A stretch of DNA of 64,000 nt from Cotesia glomerata (taxonomy: Eukaryota; Arthropoda; Insecta; Hymenoptera; Braconidae). Below the pieces are notes generated by a model that ran no database searches, was not told the DNA's origin, and was given only the letters and a program-made list of their open reading frames with translations. The stretch spans positions 10,300,142 to 10,364,141 of the forward strand of contig NC_058164.1 of NCBI RefSeq assembly GCF_020080835.1. The letters are read 5' to 3'. Shown in pieces: positions 1-12,783 of the stretch. The translations under genes were made by a program, and so were the position numbers. The stretch's first letter is position 1. Every line of letters begins with the position of its first letter.

Positions 1-19
1 TTGAAATTAATGTTCGCAG

Positions 20-104
20 GTGTGGTTTCAAAATCGGCGAGCGAAATGGCGCAAAAAAGAAAAAACCATGGGACGTGACCCGAGTTATATGCATGTTGGT
101 CAAG
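20..104 (+). CDS. PRD-class homeobox gene, penultimate exon (end of homeodomain)
   Basis: This exon encodes the end of homeodomain helix 3 (VWFQNRRAKWRKK) and a short tail, EKTMGRDPSYMHVGQ. A cag acceptor ends at 19 and the exon opens on the Val codon. An intron between homeodomain codons 46 and 47 is common in paired-like genes. The donor caag/gtaata cuts after 104 and leaves one base, which joins the first two bases of the exon at 3516 to make GAT (Asp) in frame. Gln at homeodomain position 50 marks a Q50 paired-like factor, that is, a sequence-specific nuclear transcription factor. The N-terminal exons lie to the left of the window. The tail after the homeodomain does not match the unc-4, Vsx, Rx, aristaless or orthopedia tails I know, so I give no symbol. 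Confidence 0.88.
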
Positions 105-985
105 GTAATACAAGTTATATTATTTTATATAACTATTTTATAATACGGCTTTCCCGATCGAACTTTAAAATTTTTAAATCAATTCATATTTTTCTTTATA
201 TAATTCTCCATAAGTAGTTGTAAATTTAAAGAAATGGTCTTAAAGGCAATTAAATGTCTCAGAGATTAATACGTGACTAAGTGATGATTGTCTTGTGTAG
301 GAATCAAACCCACTCACTTTGATTCTACGTCGGTTGCTAACCCAACTTCATACTTCTACACAAACAGAATAATTAATTTGATTTAAGATAAAGAAATTTC
401 AATTAAGATATTCAATTTCAAGAATTATTTTGAATCAAGCAAAAAACTTCTTTCATCGATGAAAATTAAATTGAAACAAGAAAAAATTATTCAGTTTAAA
501 AAGTATTTTGCTTGATTCAATAAAATTAAATTCTTTAAAATAATTTTTTTGATTCTAGATTTTTGTCTCAAGTTAAGTTTATTTTGTATAATTGATTTAA
601 GTTAGCATACAGTAGTGGTTTTTCTCTTTTCTTTATTGATACTGCCATTCTAATAAGTCGTATCCCACAAAATTTGACAAATTGACTTTTTTTTTAAAAA
701 TAGATTCAGAAGAATGTCATGCAAGTCATATTAAAAATTTAGAGGTCAAATAGTTCAATAAATACTTTTAAATAAATGTTTTCATCTGTCGAATCCCATT
801 TAATCAATGTTGAAAATGAACCGTTTCTACCACCTGCTGTAAAATTTTATAAATATGAGAAATAGTCAATAATTGGACTTTTATAAATCTAATACATAAA
901 TAGTGTTAGGATAAGTGTGGGTATTATTGCGGATTTTTTTGTTTTCATTTCAAATAAATGGTGCATGAGCTTTTTAAATTAAAAA

Positions 986-1072
986 AATCATCATCATCAC
1001 CACTTCCATCATCATAATTATCATCATCATTATCACCATCATCATCGTCACCACCACACTATCATCATCATC
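986..1072. repeat. imperfect (ATC)n microsatellite
   Basis: This is a run of ATC/ACC trinucleotides in the homeobox intron, interrupted by single substitutions. Confidence 0.85.
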
Positions 1073-1371
1073 GGGTGATAGCCTTTTTTTTAGGGAGATG
1101 CAGTCATAATACGGAACAATCGTAGAAAGGGAATGATGCCTCACAATTCTAGAAAAGCGTGATTAAGAAGGCAACAAACATTTCGTCGATGAGAAATTAT
1201 CGACAAAGAAATTTTAGTATCATGATAGCAAGAAATATTTCATTTCTTATATGATCTTGAAGTGTTTCGTCATTAAATTTTATTTGCAGTAATACACGTA
1301 CATGGCCTTTTCTTAAAAAAGCTTATTACATATTTAAAGAAATTATTAGTTTATTGCATTGCTGACTTTTT

Positions 1372-1510
1372 AACTTCCCGCTAAGAAAATCGAAGATTTT
1401 CAAAAATCGGGAAGTTATTGGTTTTACCCCGTTTTGCAAAAATTGAGTTTTCACTAGATCTCGACGTTTCAAGGTCTCAGGAAGCTTCCCCGACTACCCC
1501 CGCGATGGTA

Positions 1511-1598
<88 letters not shown>

Positions 1599-1601
1599 CG
1601 C

Positions 1602-1643
<42 letters not shown>

Positions 1644-2332
1644 ATGTATGTAAACCTCTCATAACTTTTGAAAGGCTTGACCGATTTCATCGCGGTTGGT
1701 GCCATTCGAAAGGGTTTGACTGAACTTAGATTTTGAATATAATTTGGACCGATCCGGACCGGTATATATTGAGAAACCTAAAAAAAACTACGAAAAAAAA
1801 TTTTTTCAAATGTGGTTTTTTTGGAATAACTTTTGAACGGTTTGACCGATCGATTCCAAAAACTAATCAGCTCTTAACATTAAAAAACCACGTCGATCGC
1901 CACCAACCCGGTCAAAATTTGTTGATTCGTTCGTGAGTTATCGTTGACAAAAGAAAACCGAAAAAAGTATTTTTTCGGAATTACTCCTAAGTTCCTAGTT
2001 TGATCAAATTCAACTTGAAGATTATTTGTGAGGCATAAAAAACTGCGTCGAACACTGCTAACCGCGTAAAAATCGGTTCATTCATTCGAAAGTTATTGCA
2101 GTTTAAATATTAAAATAATAGTGTTTTATTAAATTTCTATCAGACTTTTGAGCTTGAAGAGCTAAAAAGCATAAAAAACTATTTCTTTAAGCTTGGAGAG
2201 CTCAAAATAATACACAAATTGTATTTTTGAGCTCAAAGAGCTCAAAAACATCATAAGTGCAATTTTAAGCGCTTAGGTATGGAATGAAGTGGAAGTTGCA
2301 GCGATGGCCGTCAGGGTCAACCGTTTTAATAA
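1372..2332 (+). mobile_element. HINE-like (non-autonomous Helentron) element, copy 1
   Basis: The 5' end is a compound hairpin: AACTTCCCG pairs with CGGGAAGTT 27 bases on, and GAAAATC with GATTTTC inside it. A (TG)n tract follows (1515-1641), then conserved blocks (ataacttttgaacggcttgaccgat), then GAGCTC-flanked palindromes. The 3' end has GGAAGTTGCAG and a hairpin around gatggccgtcagggtcaacc. It sits between T-runs. Subterminal inverted repeats, a variable dinucleotide tract, a 3' hairpin and T/T insertion are the diagnostic layout of DINE-1/HINE elements; the class call is an inference from structure. Confidence 0.7.
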
Positions 2333-3515
2333 TTTTTTGAATTATAAATAAGTTAAATTGGGTTTTTAAAACCAAAAATTATTGTTTTGGAAAAATTTTA
2401 TCAAAAAGCTTTTGAAATAAGCTTTTTAGTGAAAAGCTTTTCCTACAGAAAAAATTGCAGTACTATCCACACATACTCTATATTAATATTACTGATTTGT
2501 ATATATAAAAAAAATTTATTTGAACTAAGAAATTATTCACTAAATCCTTTAAGTTGTTTTTGAGCAAGAAAAAATTTTCACAATTTTTTGCATACTTATA
2601 TTTTATCAGATACATCCCTGCCACAAATTCATGTTATTATTATGACTTATGACTATTATTATCATCATCCCAGATCAATATTAATGTATTTATCACGATG
2701 TCACAATTAGGCAATATTACGATCAACACTCAGTAACACACCTGCTTGACGAGCGATTATTGTCATCAGTAGGCGATTTACCTAAAGGGTGGTTATATAC
2801 TCTATCATTGTATCTATTTTCACGGCAAATATCGCTTTTACTGATTTTACATGGGTGTTAATTATTATTTCTTTGATCATCTACATTCATTTATAAGACG
2901 AAAAAGTAAATTTATTGATTTTTGATGACAGCATTTTCATTTTTGACACCAACAATTTTGATAAAATAACTTTCAGAATACAAATAAAAATCACCGACAT
3001 TTTTATCGCATGTAAAAATAAAGATACTTTGATAAAGTTTACTATACAAGTTGATATTGAATAATATTCTATATTTTTCACGAATAAAAATAAATAACAA
3101 TAAACCCACACACAATAGAATCTTCGAAAGCAGAACGCCGAATCTAGCATTCTATTCTTTTCGGCTAAAATGAATATAAATATTAAATGCGGAGGAAAAA
3201 AAAATAAAAATAAAAAGATATCTTGTTTACCCCTTGATGTTAGTCGGTACTTACGTCTGTATTCATTCTATTGAGTAGCCACATGAAGGGACGTTTTTTC
3301 CCTTATTTTTTAATCAAACCCCATCGATCGTGGTACAAATAATATAAAGGCAAGTTTAAGAGTCGATTTTCAAGAGTCAAGTCAAGTTGAACAAAACGAA
3401 TTTGCTTAAATGTTTGGAAACCTTATTATATATACAGAATAATAAAATCCTCTGTTCTGCATTAAATCATCAATAATTTGTTTATCAATTACTTTAATTT
3501 AATTTTCTGTTTCAG

Positions 3516-3976
3516 ATATGAACGATTTGTCTCTTGCTCCACCATTGATGCACAATCCATCTACTCCAACTGCAGGATTTCCATGGTACATGCCATCTGT
3601 ATTTTCACCTTGGATGTCACCGGCAAATACTTCGAAAATACCAGCACCTCTTCAAGCTGCACTACTGTCTCAATACATGGGATTGTCATCCTTAAATTCT
3701 CTTCTTCCTGTTGGTTTTAACTCAACCGGTGTACTAGGCCATTCACAGCTTCAGCACCAGCCCCAGCAGCAACCGCAACATCAACGTGATCAGCTGAATT
3801 CACAGCTTCAGCAAATTCATCCGCTGCTTTTGGATGTGCAGAACATTCCGCAAAATTTAAGTTCCAAACATGATCGCGATGATGATTCAACGTCATCCGA
3901 GGATGAAATAAGAAGGCAGAGTGCTCAAGTACTGAGGGTTAAAGCCGAAGAAGTCATCAGAAAATCTGGAAACTAA
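3516..3976 (+). CDS. PRD-class homeobox gene, terminal exon with OAR-like motif
   Basis: The acceptor tttcag ends at 3515. The first two bases complete an Asp codon, then translation runs MNDLSLAPPLMHNPS and on to TAA at 3974-3976 (152 codons from the first Met). Visible parts are a Pro/Ser/Trp-rich segment (FPWYMPSVFSPWMSP, about residues 23-37), a Gln/His-rich low-complexity stretch (about 80-110), an acidic-serine patch (DRDDDSTSSEDE) and a C-terminal QSAQVLRVKAEEV that aligns with the OAR consensus (SIAALRxKAxEH). An OAR motif near the C-terminus is typical of paired-like factors and usually limits transactivation. Met 3518 is internal and not a translation start. The exon has a duplicated, decayed neighbour at 4468-4913. 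Confidence 0.87.
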
Positions 3977-4022
3977 AAATCAAGATACGGGATTTATTTT
4001 TCGCTAAAAATACTGGGAGTTC

Positions 4023-4032
4023 AATAAATAAA
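4023..4032 (+). terminator. overlapping AATAAA polyadenylation signals
   Basis: Two AATAAA hexamers overlap at 4023-4028 and 4027-4032, about 50 bases after the stop codon. A third is at 4196-4201. Any of them could end the homeobox transcript; the choice cannot be made from sequence. Confidence 0.45.
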
Positions 4033-4467
4033 CAATTATGTGAGTGAAAAATTTACCAAAGACAAAACAGCGTTGATTAAGGACATAGATAACGATGATG
4101 ATCATCGTTACAATAATTGATGATAAAGTGAATTATTAACTTATTTAATTGAAAGTTAACAGAGTTATAGATTTTGTGATAAAACTTTATGTGTGAATAA
4201 ACAACTGATAACAGTTCTCATACTTCTGTTAGTGATGTTTATAGTGTTGCAATCTGTTTTTAGTCAAATCCGATCGATCATGGTTCAAAGAGTATAAAGG
4301 CAAGTTTAAAAGTCAATTTTCAGGAGTTTAGTCAAGTTGAGCAAAATGAATTTGCTTAATCGTATGAAAACCTTATTACATAAACAGAATAATAAAACCC
4401 TCTGTTCCTTATTGAATCATCGATGGTTTTCTCATCAGTTCTTTTAATATAATTTTCTTTGTTTCAG

Positions 4468-4913
4468 ATATGACCGATTTGTCACTTGATCCTCCGGTGG
4501 TGCACAATCCATCTACTCCATCTACAGGATTTTCATGGTACATGCCATCTGTATTTTTACCTTAGGAGTCAGCAGCAAATACTTCGAAAATACCAGCACC
4601 TTTTCAAGTTGCAGTATTGTCTCATTACATGGGACTGTCATATTTAAATTCCTTTCTTCTTGTTGGTTTCAACTCAACCGGTGTACTAAGCCATTTAGAG
4701 CTTCAGAACCAGCCCCAACAGCAGTGATTAACTGAATTCACAGCTTCAGCAAATTCATCCGCTGCTCTTGAATGTTCAGAAATTTCGGAAAATTTAAGTT
4801 CCAGGCATGATTGTGATGATATATCAACATCATCCGAGAATGAAATAAAAAGGCAGAGTGCTCAAGTATTCAAAGTTAAAGCCGAAGAAGTTATTAGAAA
4901 ATCTGGAAACTAG
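4468..4913 (+). pseudogene. decayed copy of the homeobox terminal exon
   Basis: This is the unit-2 copy of the exon at 3516. The acceptor (ctttgtttcag, ending 4467) and the phase are kept, so it could still be spliced to the exon at 20-104. It reads MTDLSLDPPVVHNPS and stops at TAG 4563-4565, where the parent has TGG (Trp). Downstream there is a deletion in the Gln/His stretch and many replacements, but the parent's closing residues (EEVIRKSGN, then TAG at 4911-4913) are still readable. It is either a dead exon or an alternative last exon that would give a protein without the OAR-like motif. Confidence 0.85.
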
Positions 4914-5199
4914 AAATCAACTTAAGAGATTTATTTTTGACTAAAAATTCTGGGAGTTCAACAAATAAACAATTATGTGAATTAAGAGTGTACCAAAGAC
5001 AAAATAGAGTTGATTAAGGATATAGATAACAATGATGATTATCGTTATAATAATTGATGATAAAGTGAATTATTGATTCATTTCATTTGAAAGTTAACAG
5101 AGTTATAGATTTTGTGATAAAACTATATGTGTAAATAAACAACTGATAACAGTTACCGTACTACTGTTAGTAATGTTTATAGAGTTTGCAATCTGTTTT

Positions 5200-7204
5200 A
5201 TTGAAAACCACATTCTATCATTAATACGCTGATTTATTTGTTGATACCCCATCAACCATACTGTAGTATAATGTCACGTGGTTATTTCACTTTCATTTGA
5301 ATTCGTAGAAATAATAATTTTTTTTTTTTTTATATAATGAACATTTTTCGCTGAAATCAGAAACTGACGATAATAATAAATTAAAAATATATTCGTTAAA
5401 AATTTTTGTACTATAAAATGTATTATATTCATTATAAATAATATCACTCATGTAAATATGTAGGTAATAAAATATTATATAACGTTTAAAATGAAATGAA
5501 CTGGAACATTAAAATATAAAATGAAAACATAGTAAATAGATGATAATTATTATTTTTTATTTGTTCACCTTTCATTGATCAAATAATTGTGATTAATCCA
5601 AGTAGTCGCTCTGAAAACATGAATTACATATACGATGATTTAATTATACACTCACACAATTATAACGCATTCAATATTTAATATTGAGGTATAGCGTATA
5701 GTAATGATCATTTTATCAAATATTGTGCCCGACAATAAAATGTGTTTAAAAAAAAAGTTCATCAAATCATTGAGTTTATAAAATTAATTTAAATGTAATA
5801 TATTTCCGTAAAATTAAAAATTCATGTTATCACGTGACTTGGCGTTTTAGTGTTACCTGGGTAATTCGTTTTTTCAAATGTATATTTTATTTAATAGTAT
5901 GAAAAGAGTTGAGTTGATAGTTTCATACGTGGCGTTTTCGTTTGAACGTGGCTTACGAATTGAGACACGCACAACAGCAATTACAATTTTACGAATTTAT
6001 TTATATACTATCAATGCGATAACATCGGCTGATGTTTTGGTGATCATAAGTTGTTATTACGATTCCACTGGGGACGATGAGTCGTAGACAATTATCTTCA
6101 CCACCTGTCTGCCTACGATCAATTCATTTGATTTATGATAGCAACACAAAAACGAAAAGTAATGTAAAAATAAAAGAAAAATGTGATAAAAATGTATGAT
6201 TAAATTATATGATTAGATTGATTTTTATAAAAATAATAAATAACCAGCTATAATTTAAGGAAAAAATTTATTTAGTTGACAGAGTATAACTAAGTACTTA
6301 GTTTGATTCCTTATTGAAAAAAAGAAAGAAAAAAAAAAGTTAATTCATTATTATAATCTTTTATGATAAAAAATAGTAATTTAAATGAACTAGTTCAATA
6401 TTATTAAACTAAATTATCAAAAGAATGAAAACCGTAATATCTCCAAGTTGTTAACCACTGTTTGAAATCGCGGCGGCTACCAAGGACAATTAGATTAAAA
6501 GCAGCGCCTCTTGCGGCGGCTTGAGATCCATTAGCGCCCATTGTACCACCCTATTTGTACCCTATCACCACCCCCATTTAGTTTCAAGCGGTCCCTATCT
6601 CGAAGCTCAGGTCCTTATTCTCAATGGTAATATGCTCACTTCATACTTATGTTTTTTTTCTTTTTCTATCATTTATCTCTTGTCTTAGCTCATCTTTTTC
6701 TATAATATTCTTTACTTCGTCTTTCTCTTTTTTTATAATCTTATATTTTGTTCTCACTTGGTTCTATCCTTTATATTCAGCTAGGCCTGGTTTTTCCCTC
6801 ACATCGTGGGATAAAAGTCTTGCGGAGGTGTCGGTTTTAAAAGAATTCATGTAAAATGATCTGATGCGACGTTGAAACAAGCCTTAATGACAACCTCTTT
6901 TAACATATCAGTGAATAAGACATCAATTAGTACATTATCCAGAAGTTTATACATAATTGGTCTCATTGTACCTTCAAAATCTTTGCGTCATTATAACAAT
7001 GCGTAATTATTACTATCATAGTTTATTATTATCAAATCATAATAGACAGACAAGACATGAATTTTTACAAAAGAAAAATTACAATTTTCAAATTTTGTCA
7101 CATCAGAGAAAACCAAAATAAAGACTTTGTCTAAATTTGAACCCTAAAAATTGATATATTTATAGATTTCAAATCAAAATTTTTCATTTTCTCTTTCAAT
7201 ACCA
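5200..7204. other. AT-rich intergenic stretch, no gene seen
   Basis: I find no coding pattern or known repeat. Short ORFs at 5878-6087 and 6624-6854 have low-complexity, AT-driven translations. Positions 6460-6620 are locally GC-richer (cggcggctaccaagg...) without a coding frame. Confidence 0.5.
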
Positions 7205-7600
7205 TTTATTTATTTATTAAATTTTGGTCCTAGAGCAAGTGCTCCCTAAGGACCATCATAATTAAACACATTACATAATGAGAACAAACAAAATTAATGT
7301 AACATTGCAATAATAGAATATAGTAGAATAAATTAAATAGATATAATATAATATAATTAATAATAAATACAATAATAATCGTCATTGTCATTGACTCTTC
7401 ACAACATTGCTTTGCACAATTTCAACAATCTCTATCAAAATGCAAGTTAAAATACGCTACTCTAAAATCATCAAACGTGCTCAGTGCAGCAAGATCAGAC
7501 GGGAGACAAGATAAAGAACTACATTTTCTTTAACATTTGAATTTTTTTGTCTTAAAAGTGACGTACTGGGAAGCGCGTTACACATTTTTCTAGGAAATTG
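7205..7600 (-). mobile_element. 5'-truncated non-LTR retrotransposon tail (CR1/Jockey-like)
   Basis: Read on the minus strand, the segment ends in GGGAGCACTTGCTCTAGGACC followed by an (AATA)n tail at 7205-7220. Upstream, near 7440-7600, the minus strand has fragments such as FPRKMCNALPSTSL and SLSCLPSDLAALSTFDDFRV, which resemble the C-terminus of CR1/Jockey-type ORF2 (LP...F). Frames are broken. It is a dead LINE 3' end; the clade is tentative. Confidence 0.5.
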
Positions 7601-10600
7601 AATTATCCAAAAACAAAAAAGAAAGGATAGTTACAATTTTTGAATAAATTAATTCTTTCAAGAGTTACTCGCGGTTATATTCCAACAAAAGAAAATAAAA
7701 TTATGAAACCTTATACCAATTGGTTATTATGAACAGTAATTATTTAGAAAATTATAAATTTTGAAGGTTGAGATTGCAAGTTTCCAAACACTTAAACGTA
7801 TAATTTTTTATTTCAAAATCGATAAAATATTCTTATCTTAATAATAATACTTTTGCTGAAAATAAAAAATCTGACAAATTAGGATATGTCTAACTTTTAA
7901 TATATCTTATTTCTTATATCAACTAGTGTGAGAACTTTATGACCTTCGATTAAGTTAATAGAAAAATAATAATAAATGAATAAGCAAACATAAATCTAAA
8001 GACTTTGGGAATGTTATTATAAGAAATGGATGTGTATAATTGGCCCGGAGAAAAATGTTTGAGAACATTAGACGTTCGCACGTTGTTAAGCTGAGTGTAC
8101 AGTTATGCTTAAAAATTAGTGTCATTATGATGGTCCAAACTCAGCTCGCCTTCATACGCCGAGTGTACACACTTCATTAAGACCATTAAGAATCATTTGG
8201 GCATTAAGGGGTCGCTTCACTTGCCGTAATAGCGCGGGCCCCGCGTGAGCTATAGATTATAGCACAGTTAGTATGCTACCAAGAATAGTGTCTTTTCTCA
8301 ACCCCTTGTGTCGACTATATAATAATAATGTTTAGAGCGACGATATAGGCTTAGCCTTGGTAATAAATTCTATCCTGATGCTTTGGTAACTGATACATTT
8401 GTTGCACGATTGAGGGGATTCTAGACCGACCACTTTCAATGATCCACCCCTAGGCGATTTATACACTTCTATCTCTTTTGTGAGAGCCTCATTATCGACA
8501 ATTAGTTTTAGGATACAACTTCATTTAATAACCATTTTATTGTTGCCATTATTAATTCAAAACAGATTTTTATACTTACAATAACTATAAGCTTAGGAAA
8601 AAAAAAATTTGAAAATACCAAAAGTTCACGAATTACAATTTTGCTCTTTTAATTTTTAATGAAAAAATTATTCTGTTACTAATTTATTGAGTAAAATAGA
8701 AAATAGGAAATTGGCTAATGTCAATTATTTATGTAAATTTTGAAACTCGAAAGGAAAAATTTACTGATGTACAGAGGATCGACCAAATTTATTTTTCTAT
8801 TTATTGATTATAATCAAATAACACCGAGATAGATAGCGATTTGAGATACTCAATCTTAAAAAAAAAAAAAAAGAAAAAAGTTGACTTGACGGGAAAAATT
8901 TGTTAGTTTATTTTGATGTCTTTTTCGATTTTATTAGATTGAATAAATTTATGAAAATTACAGAACTAATCTTGATTAAATTAACTGTACAATGGTTTTC
9001 AAACTATTTTGTTCCGTAAGCTAACAAGAGTACAACAATAAAAATAGTTATGGAGAAGAGGCTACGAGAATTTTTGATCATAGAGCACTCTTTAACACTT
9101 CGGATTATAATTATAAGTTCTGCCAAACATGATGAATGAAATCAAAATATAATTATTGGCTTTTATTGAGCTTATCATATCAAACTATTGCGAAGTATGC
9201 CTTTTTATTAATAAGTTTTTTATGTAATTTTCTGAAAGGGTGTATTGAGATAAAAGCAAAGTAGTATATTAAGCTCGATAAAAAGTTGGATCTACATTTT
9301 AACGATGAAATTGAGCGATTTATTGCTGTAGTATAAGGATTCTCTAACAGTTAGATGATGTCCCGATGAAAAGATCAAAGCATCCGTTATTTCCAAAGTA
9401 CATGCGAGAGGGGATCTTTTCCATGAGATTGATTTTACCGAATAAAGAGCATTTTACGCTTGATAAAAGGTGCGTCAAGGCATGCGTGTGCATAGAACAC
9501 CGTCGGGGGTCGTAAACGGTACATTTTACCTATACGTGCAGACATACATGATGTATATGTATAAATACATGCTATTAAATTTGGCTCTCTACGTGAACGA
9601 CTTAAATGAGTGTTTAACTCTTGTCGATTCTTCAATAATAAACTAATAATGATAATAAAGTACTGGCTTGTAATTTATACATGTTTCTATACGTGACTTT
9701 TACGACGGACATTGAGTAATCTATAACTTATAATGATGAATACTTTAGATTTTATTAATTAGTAGTATTAGAAAGCAAATTCGTCACTGTATCAAATTTT
9801 AAATTATTTGAGTAGAGAATATTTATAATTGATAATTAGAATTAGTAATTTAATTATTATTGCCTACGACTAGTTGTACAGTACAGAAGAAAATAAAATA
9901 TTGTAACTATTATTGGATAATAAACTTTTTCAATTTGTATCTAATTTATTAAACATATATTTAATAATTGATAGAGTTTTGAACAATAACCATATTTTTT
10001 ATTTTTCTTGATGATTTTAGAGTGAATATGTTTAATAATTGATGATTCAATGATCATATTCACATATATTCGATTCAACAGTAAATTTTGAGGACTAGTG
10101 ATTTGCTGATTTAATTTGATAAAAATCGTTGACAGACGTCTAGTTAAAGTAATGATGCATTATTAGCTCAATAAAATACGATTTTTAAATATTAAATCGT
10201 TTATATCTCCGCAACTACATAATTTACTAAAATGAAAAAAGAACTAATTATATGAGAGAAATCCACAGATTCGGTAGAATCTGGCGCCAAGTTCCGTTCA
10301 AATCCGTTGTAAACGGAGCGCCAGACTACCGACTATGTTTACTGTAAGCAGAACGGTTTTTTGAGGTTGCGAAATTTTATTTAATTCTACGGTACTTTTT
10401 TTACCCAATTTGTTTATCATAACAGTAATTCATAATTTATTTCACCGTATTAATTAATTATATTCACTTATAACAATTTATTTACTTGAAATTATTAAAT
10501 TTTATCAGCACATACTATAGCTCGCTCACAAATTTCGATCCTGACTTTTTTTTGATGGAGAAAGGTCAGCACCACAGACTAGATAAAATAAAAATGTGTA

Positions 10601-10796
10601 GTAATCCTCCTATAGATACGCAACTACAGTTAAAAAAAGTAATTCACAGCTTACATTTATGGCCGCCAGGGTGCACTGGAATTATATCTACATAAACTGT
10701 AGCTTCAAGAGGATAGTTTGCAGTAAAAAATGCTGCCAACGCGAGATTTAAGTTGGTACCAATTGTAAATTTTCATTATAATTACAAAAAATACTA
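7601..10796. other. unassigned AT-rich DNA
   Basis: No gene, tRNA or clear repeat was recognised. Positions 8080-8280 and 9430-9610 are locally less AT-rich and non-coding. Short ORFs here show no domain. Confidence 0.45.
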
Positions 10797-11324
10797 AAAT
10801 CCGAACAAAAACAGTTTCACTGTAAAAAAATCGCGCCAAGTCCACGTTCATAAGACTATTAGGAAAGAAAAATTTTTTTTTCTTTACAAAAAGATACAAA
10901 ATAAAAAAATAAAAAAATCCAAGTAACCGATATGATTGTTTATGATTTTGGGAAATTAAAAAAATCTTATTGTAAATTTAAAAATTAAAAAAAAAAATTT
11001 AGAACGTACTTGGTGTGCGTCATTGTGTATTTAAATTTTTTTAAAGTCCTAGTAAATAGATTTTACGAATTTCATTAAAAGTAAAATATTTTGCAACCAC
11101 GCACACTAAATACGTTCTAAAATTTTTTTTTTAATTTTTAAATTTACAATAAGATTTTTTTTAATTTCCCAAAATCATAAACAATCATATCGGTTACTTG
11201 GATTTTTTTATTTTTTTATTTTGTATCTTTTTGTAAAGAAAAAAAAATTTTTTTTTCCTAATAGTCTTATGAACGTGGATTTGGCGCGATTTTTTTACAG
11301 TGAAACTGTTTTTGTTCGGATTTA
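10797..11324. mobile_element. 528-bp foldback MITE
   Basis: Arms 10797-11023 and 11096-11324 are near-perfect inverted copies. They begin aaatccgaacaaaaacagtttcactg and mirror cagtgaaactgtttttgttcggattt. The spacer is about 70 bases. No ORF is present and no superfamily-specific terminus is visible. Confidence 0.75.
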
Positions 11325-12335
11325 ATTTTCTACAAATATATATATATATATTAGGGTGCTTCATTTGAGACGACTATTTTTTTTTCTCACTCCATTGACG
11401 AAATATTGTTTTTTACATAGAAAAAAGAAATCTCACCAAAAGATAGTTCTTAATTTCAATTTTAAGTACTCGCTGGATGAATTTGAAGTTTTCTCATATA
11501 ATTAGCCCGTTAAAATCATTTTTTTTTGCTTTAATTATCTATAGCATAGCGACATTTCATGATATTCATTTGACCATGGGCGGAAGTTGTAGAGGGATCC
11601 TTTCTCTTTAAAAGCTCTGACAGCTTATTTCCAATTTATGAGCTATCTCGCCAGTAAAAAATTGTATATTTGATTTTTGCTCAAAAGTCGTGGTTTTTTG
11701 ATTTTTTCTCCTAAACTATTGATCTGACACCAAAATTGCAAAGGTCCTTTTTTGTAAAAAATGTGATTTTCTACAAGATAGATTGATAGCTGAACCCTTT
11801 CAATAAATTGCCTCTGAGATAAATTTAATTAATTACAAGAAAACAATAAATGACACTATTTTATCGTAATTTGTATACTTTTTAATAAAACAACAGTTGA
11901 TAAAAAAAATTATAACATTGTATATTTTTATAATCAACCATTGTGATATCGTTATAATGCCTAAATTTTTAAAATTTTGAATCATCTTACAAATATTCTA
12001 ATAAATATAGTTGTTACATAGAATATATCCAAAATATATAGTCATACATAACTCCGGCTCACAAAAAAAAAAAGTGGTATGTACTTTGGACCGGACCTAC
12101 CTATTGAAATGAATATTGATCCACTGAATCCGAATTTCAAGTCCGTTTGACCCAGTCTGCCTCCAATTTTGAGTATAATGCAAAAAACCCCAAAAAATTG
12201 CAAAACACTGCAGTCACAGCAATGAAAAAATTCTTGTGGACCCGGATCAAGTATGATTTTTATGCATTTCAATTTACTGAATCTAAATCTGAACGTTAAT
12301 TAGCCCAGTGCCATGTTAAAGTTTTAAAATTAAAA

Positions 12336-12726
12336 AAATCTCAAAAAACCAAAAAAATCAGGAAAATTGCAGTTACAAATATGAAAAAACAATCTATAAA
12401 ACATGATTAAATACTTTTTTTGTATTTTTTCACGCATGAAATACAAGAGATAATAACAAACGGAAGAAAAATTTACTGCGTAGATCGTTTGAGAACAAAA
12501 GAGTTCGATACCAATGAAGAACAGTTTGAAATTCGAGAAAATCGTTTTCTTTATTCTAGTTATACGTCATTTTTTATAGATATTAAAATTTTTTATATTT
12601 TTAGATTCTTGAATTGTATTTTATGCGCGAAAAAATACAAGAAAAGTATTTAATCATGTTTTATAGATTATTTCTCATATTTATAGCTGCAATTTTCCCG
12701 ATTTTTTTGGTTTTTTGAGATTTTTT
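12336..12726. repeat. imperfect foldback with flanking direct repeats
   Basis: Inverted arms of about 110 bases (around 12336-12440 and 12605-12726) share tctataaaacatgattaaatac and its complement. Two direct repeats of about 55 bases (12243-12297 and 12732-12787, ggatcaagtrtgatttttatg) lie outside it. It looks like one repeat inserted into another. Confidence 0.6.
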
Positions 12727-12783
12727 GACTCGGATCAAGTGTGATTTTTATGTATCCCAATTTACTGAAACTAAATCTAAACG

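Larger units (their letters stand above)
105..3515 (+). other. intron of the homeobox gene
   Basis: It starts gtaata and ends tttctgtttcag, so donor and acceptor are canonical and the phases match. It holds an (ATC)n tract (986-1072) and a complete HINE-like element (1372-2332). A weak tRNA B-box-like stretch lies on the minus strand near 300-365, and a TTGATTCAAG-type palindrome fragment near 420-600. I see no further exon. Confidence 0.8.
3311..5199 (+). repeat. tandem ~950-bp duplication of terminal exon and flanks
   Basis: Unit 1 (about 3311-4260) and unit 2 (about 4261-5199) align along their whole length, including the end of the intron, the acceptor, the coding exon and the 3' UTR down to atctgttttt. 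Both units open just after TTTTTA, so the break lies in a short T-run. Divergence is clear but moderate. Confidence 0.88.

Noticed and set aside
1418..1723. ORFs of repeated Val-Cys or Thr-His over TG/CA tracts (also 44728, 50974, 52465, 56333)
   Set aside because: They are translations of dinucleotide microsatellites inside HINE-like elements.
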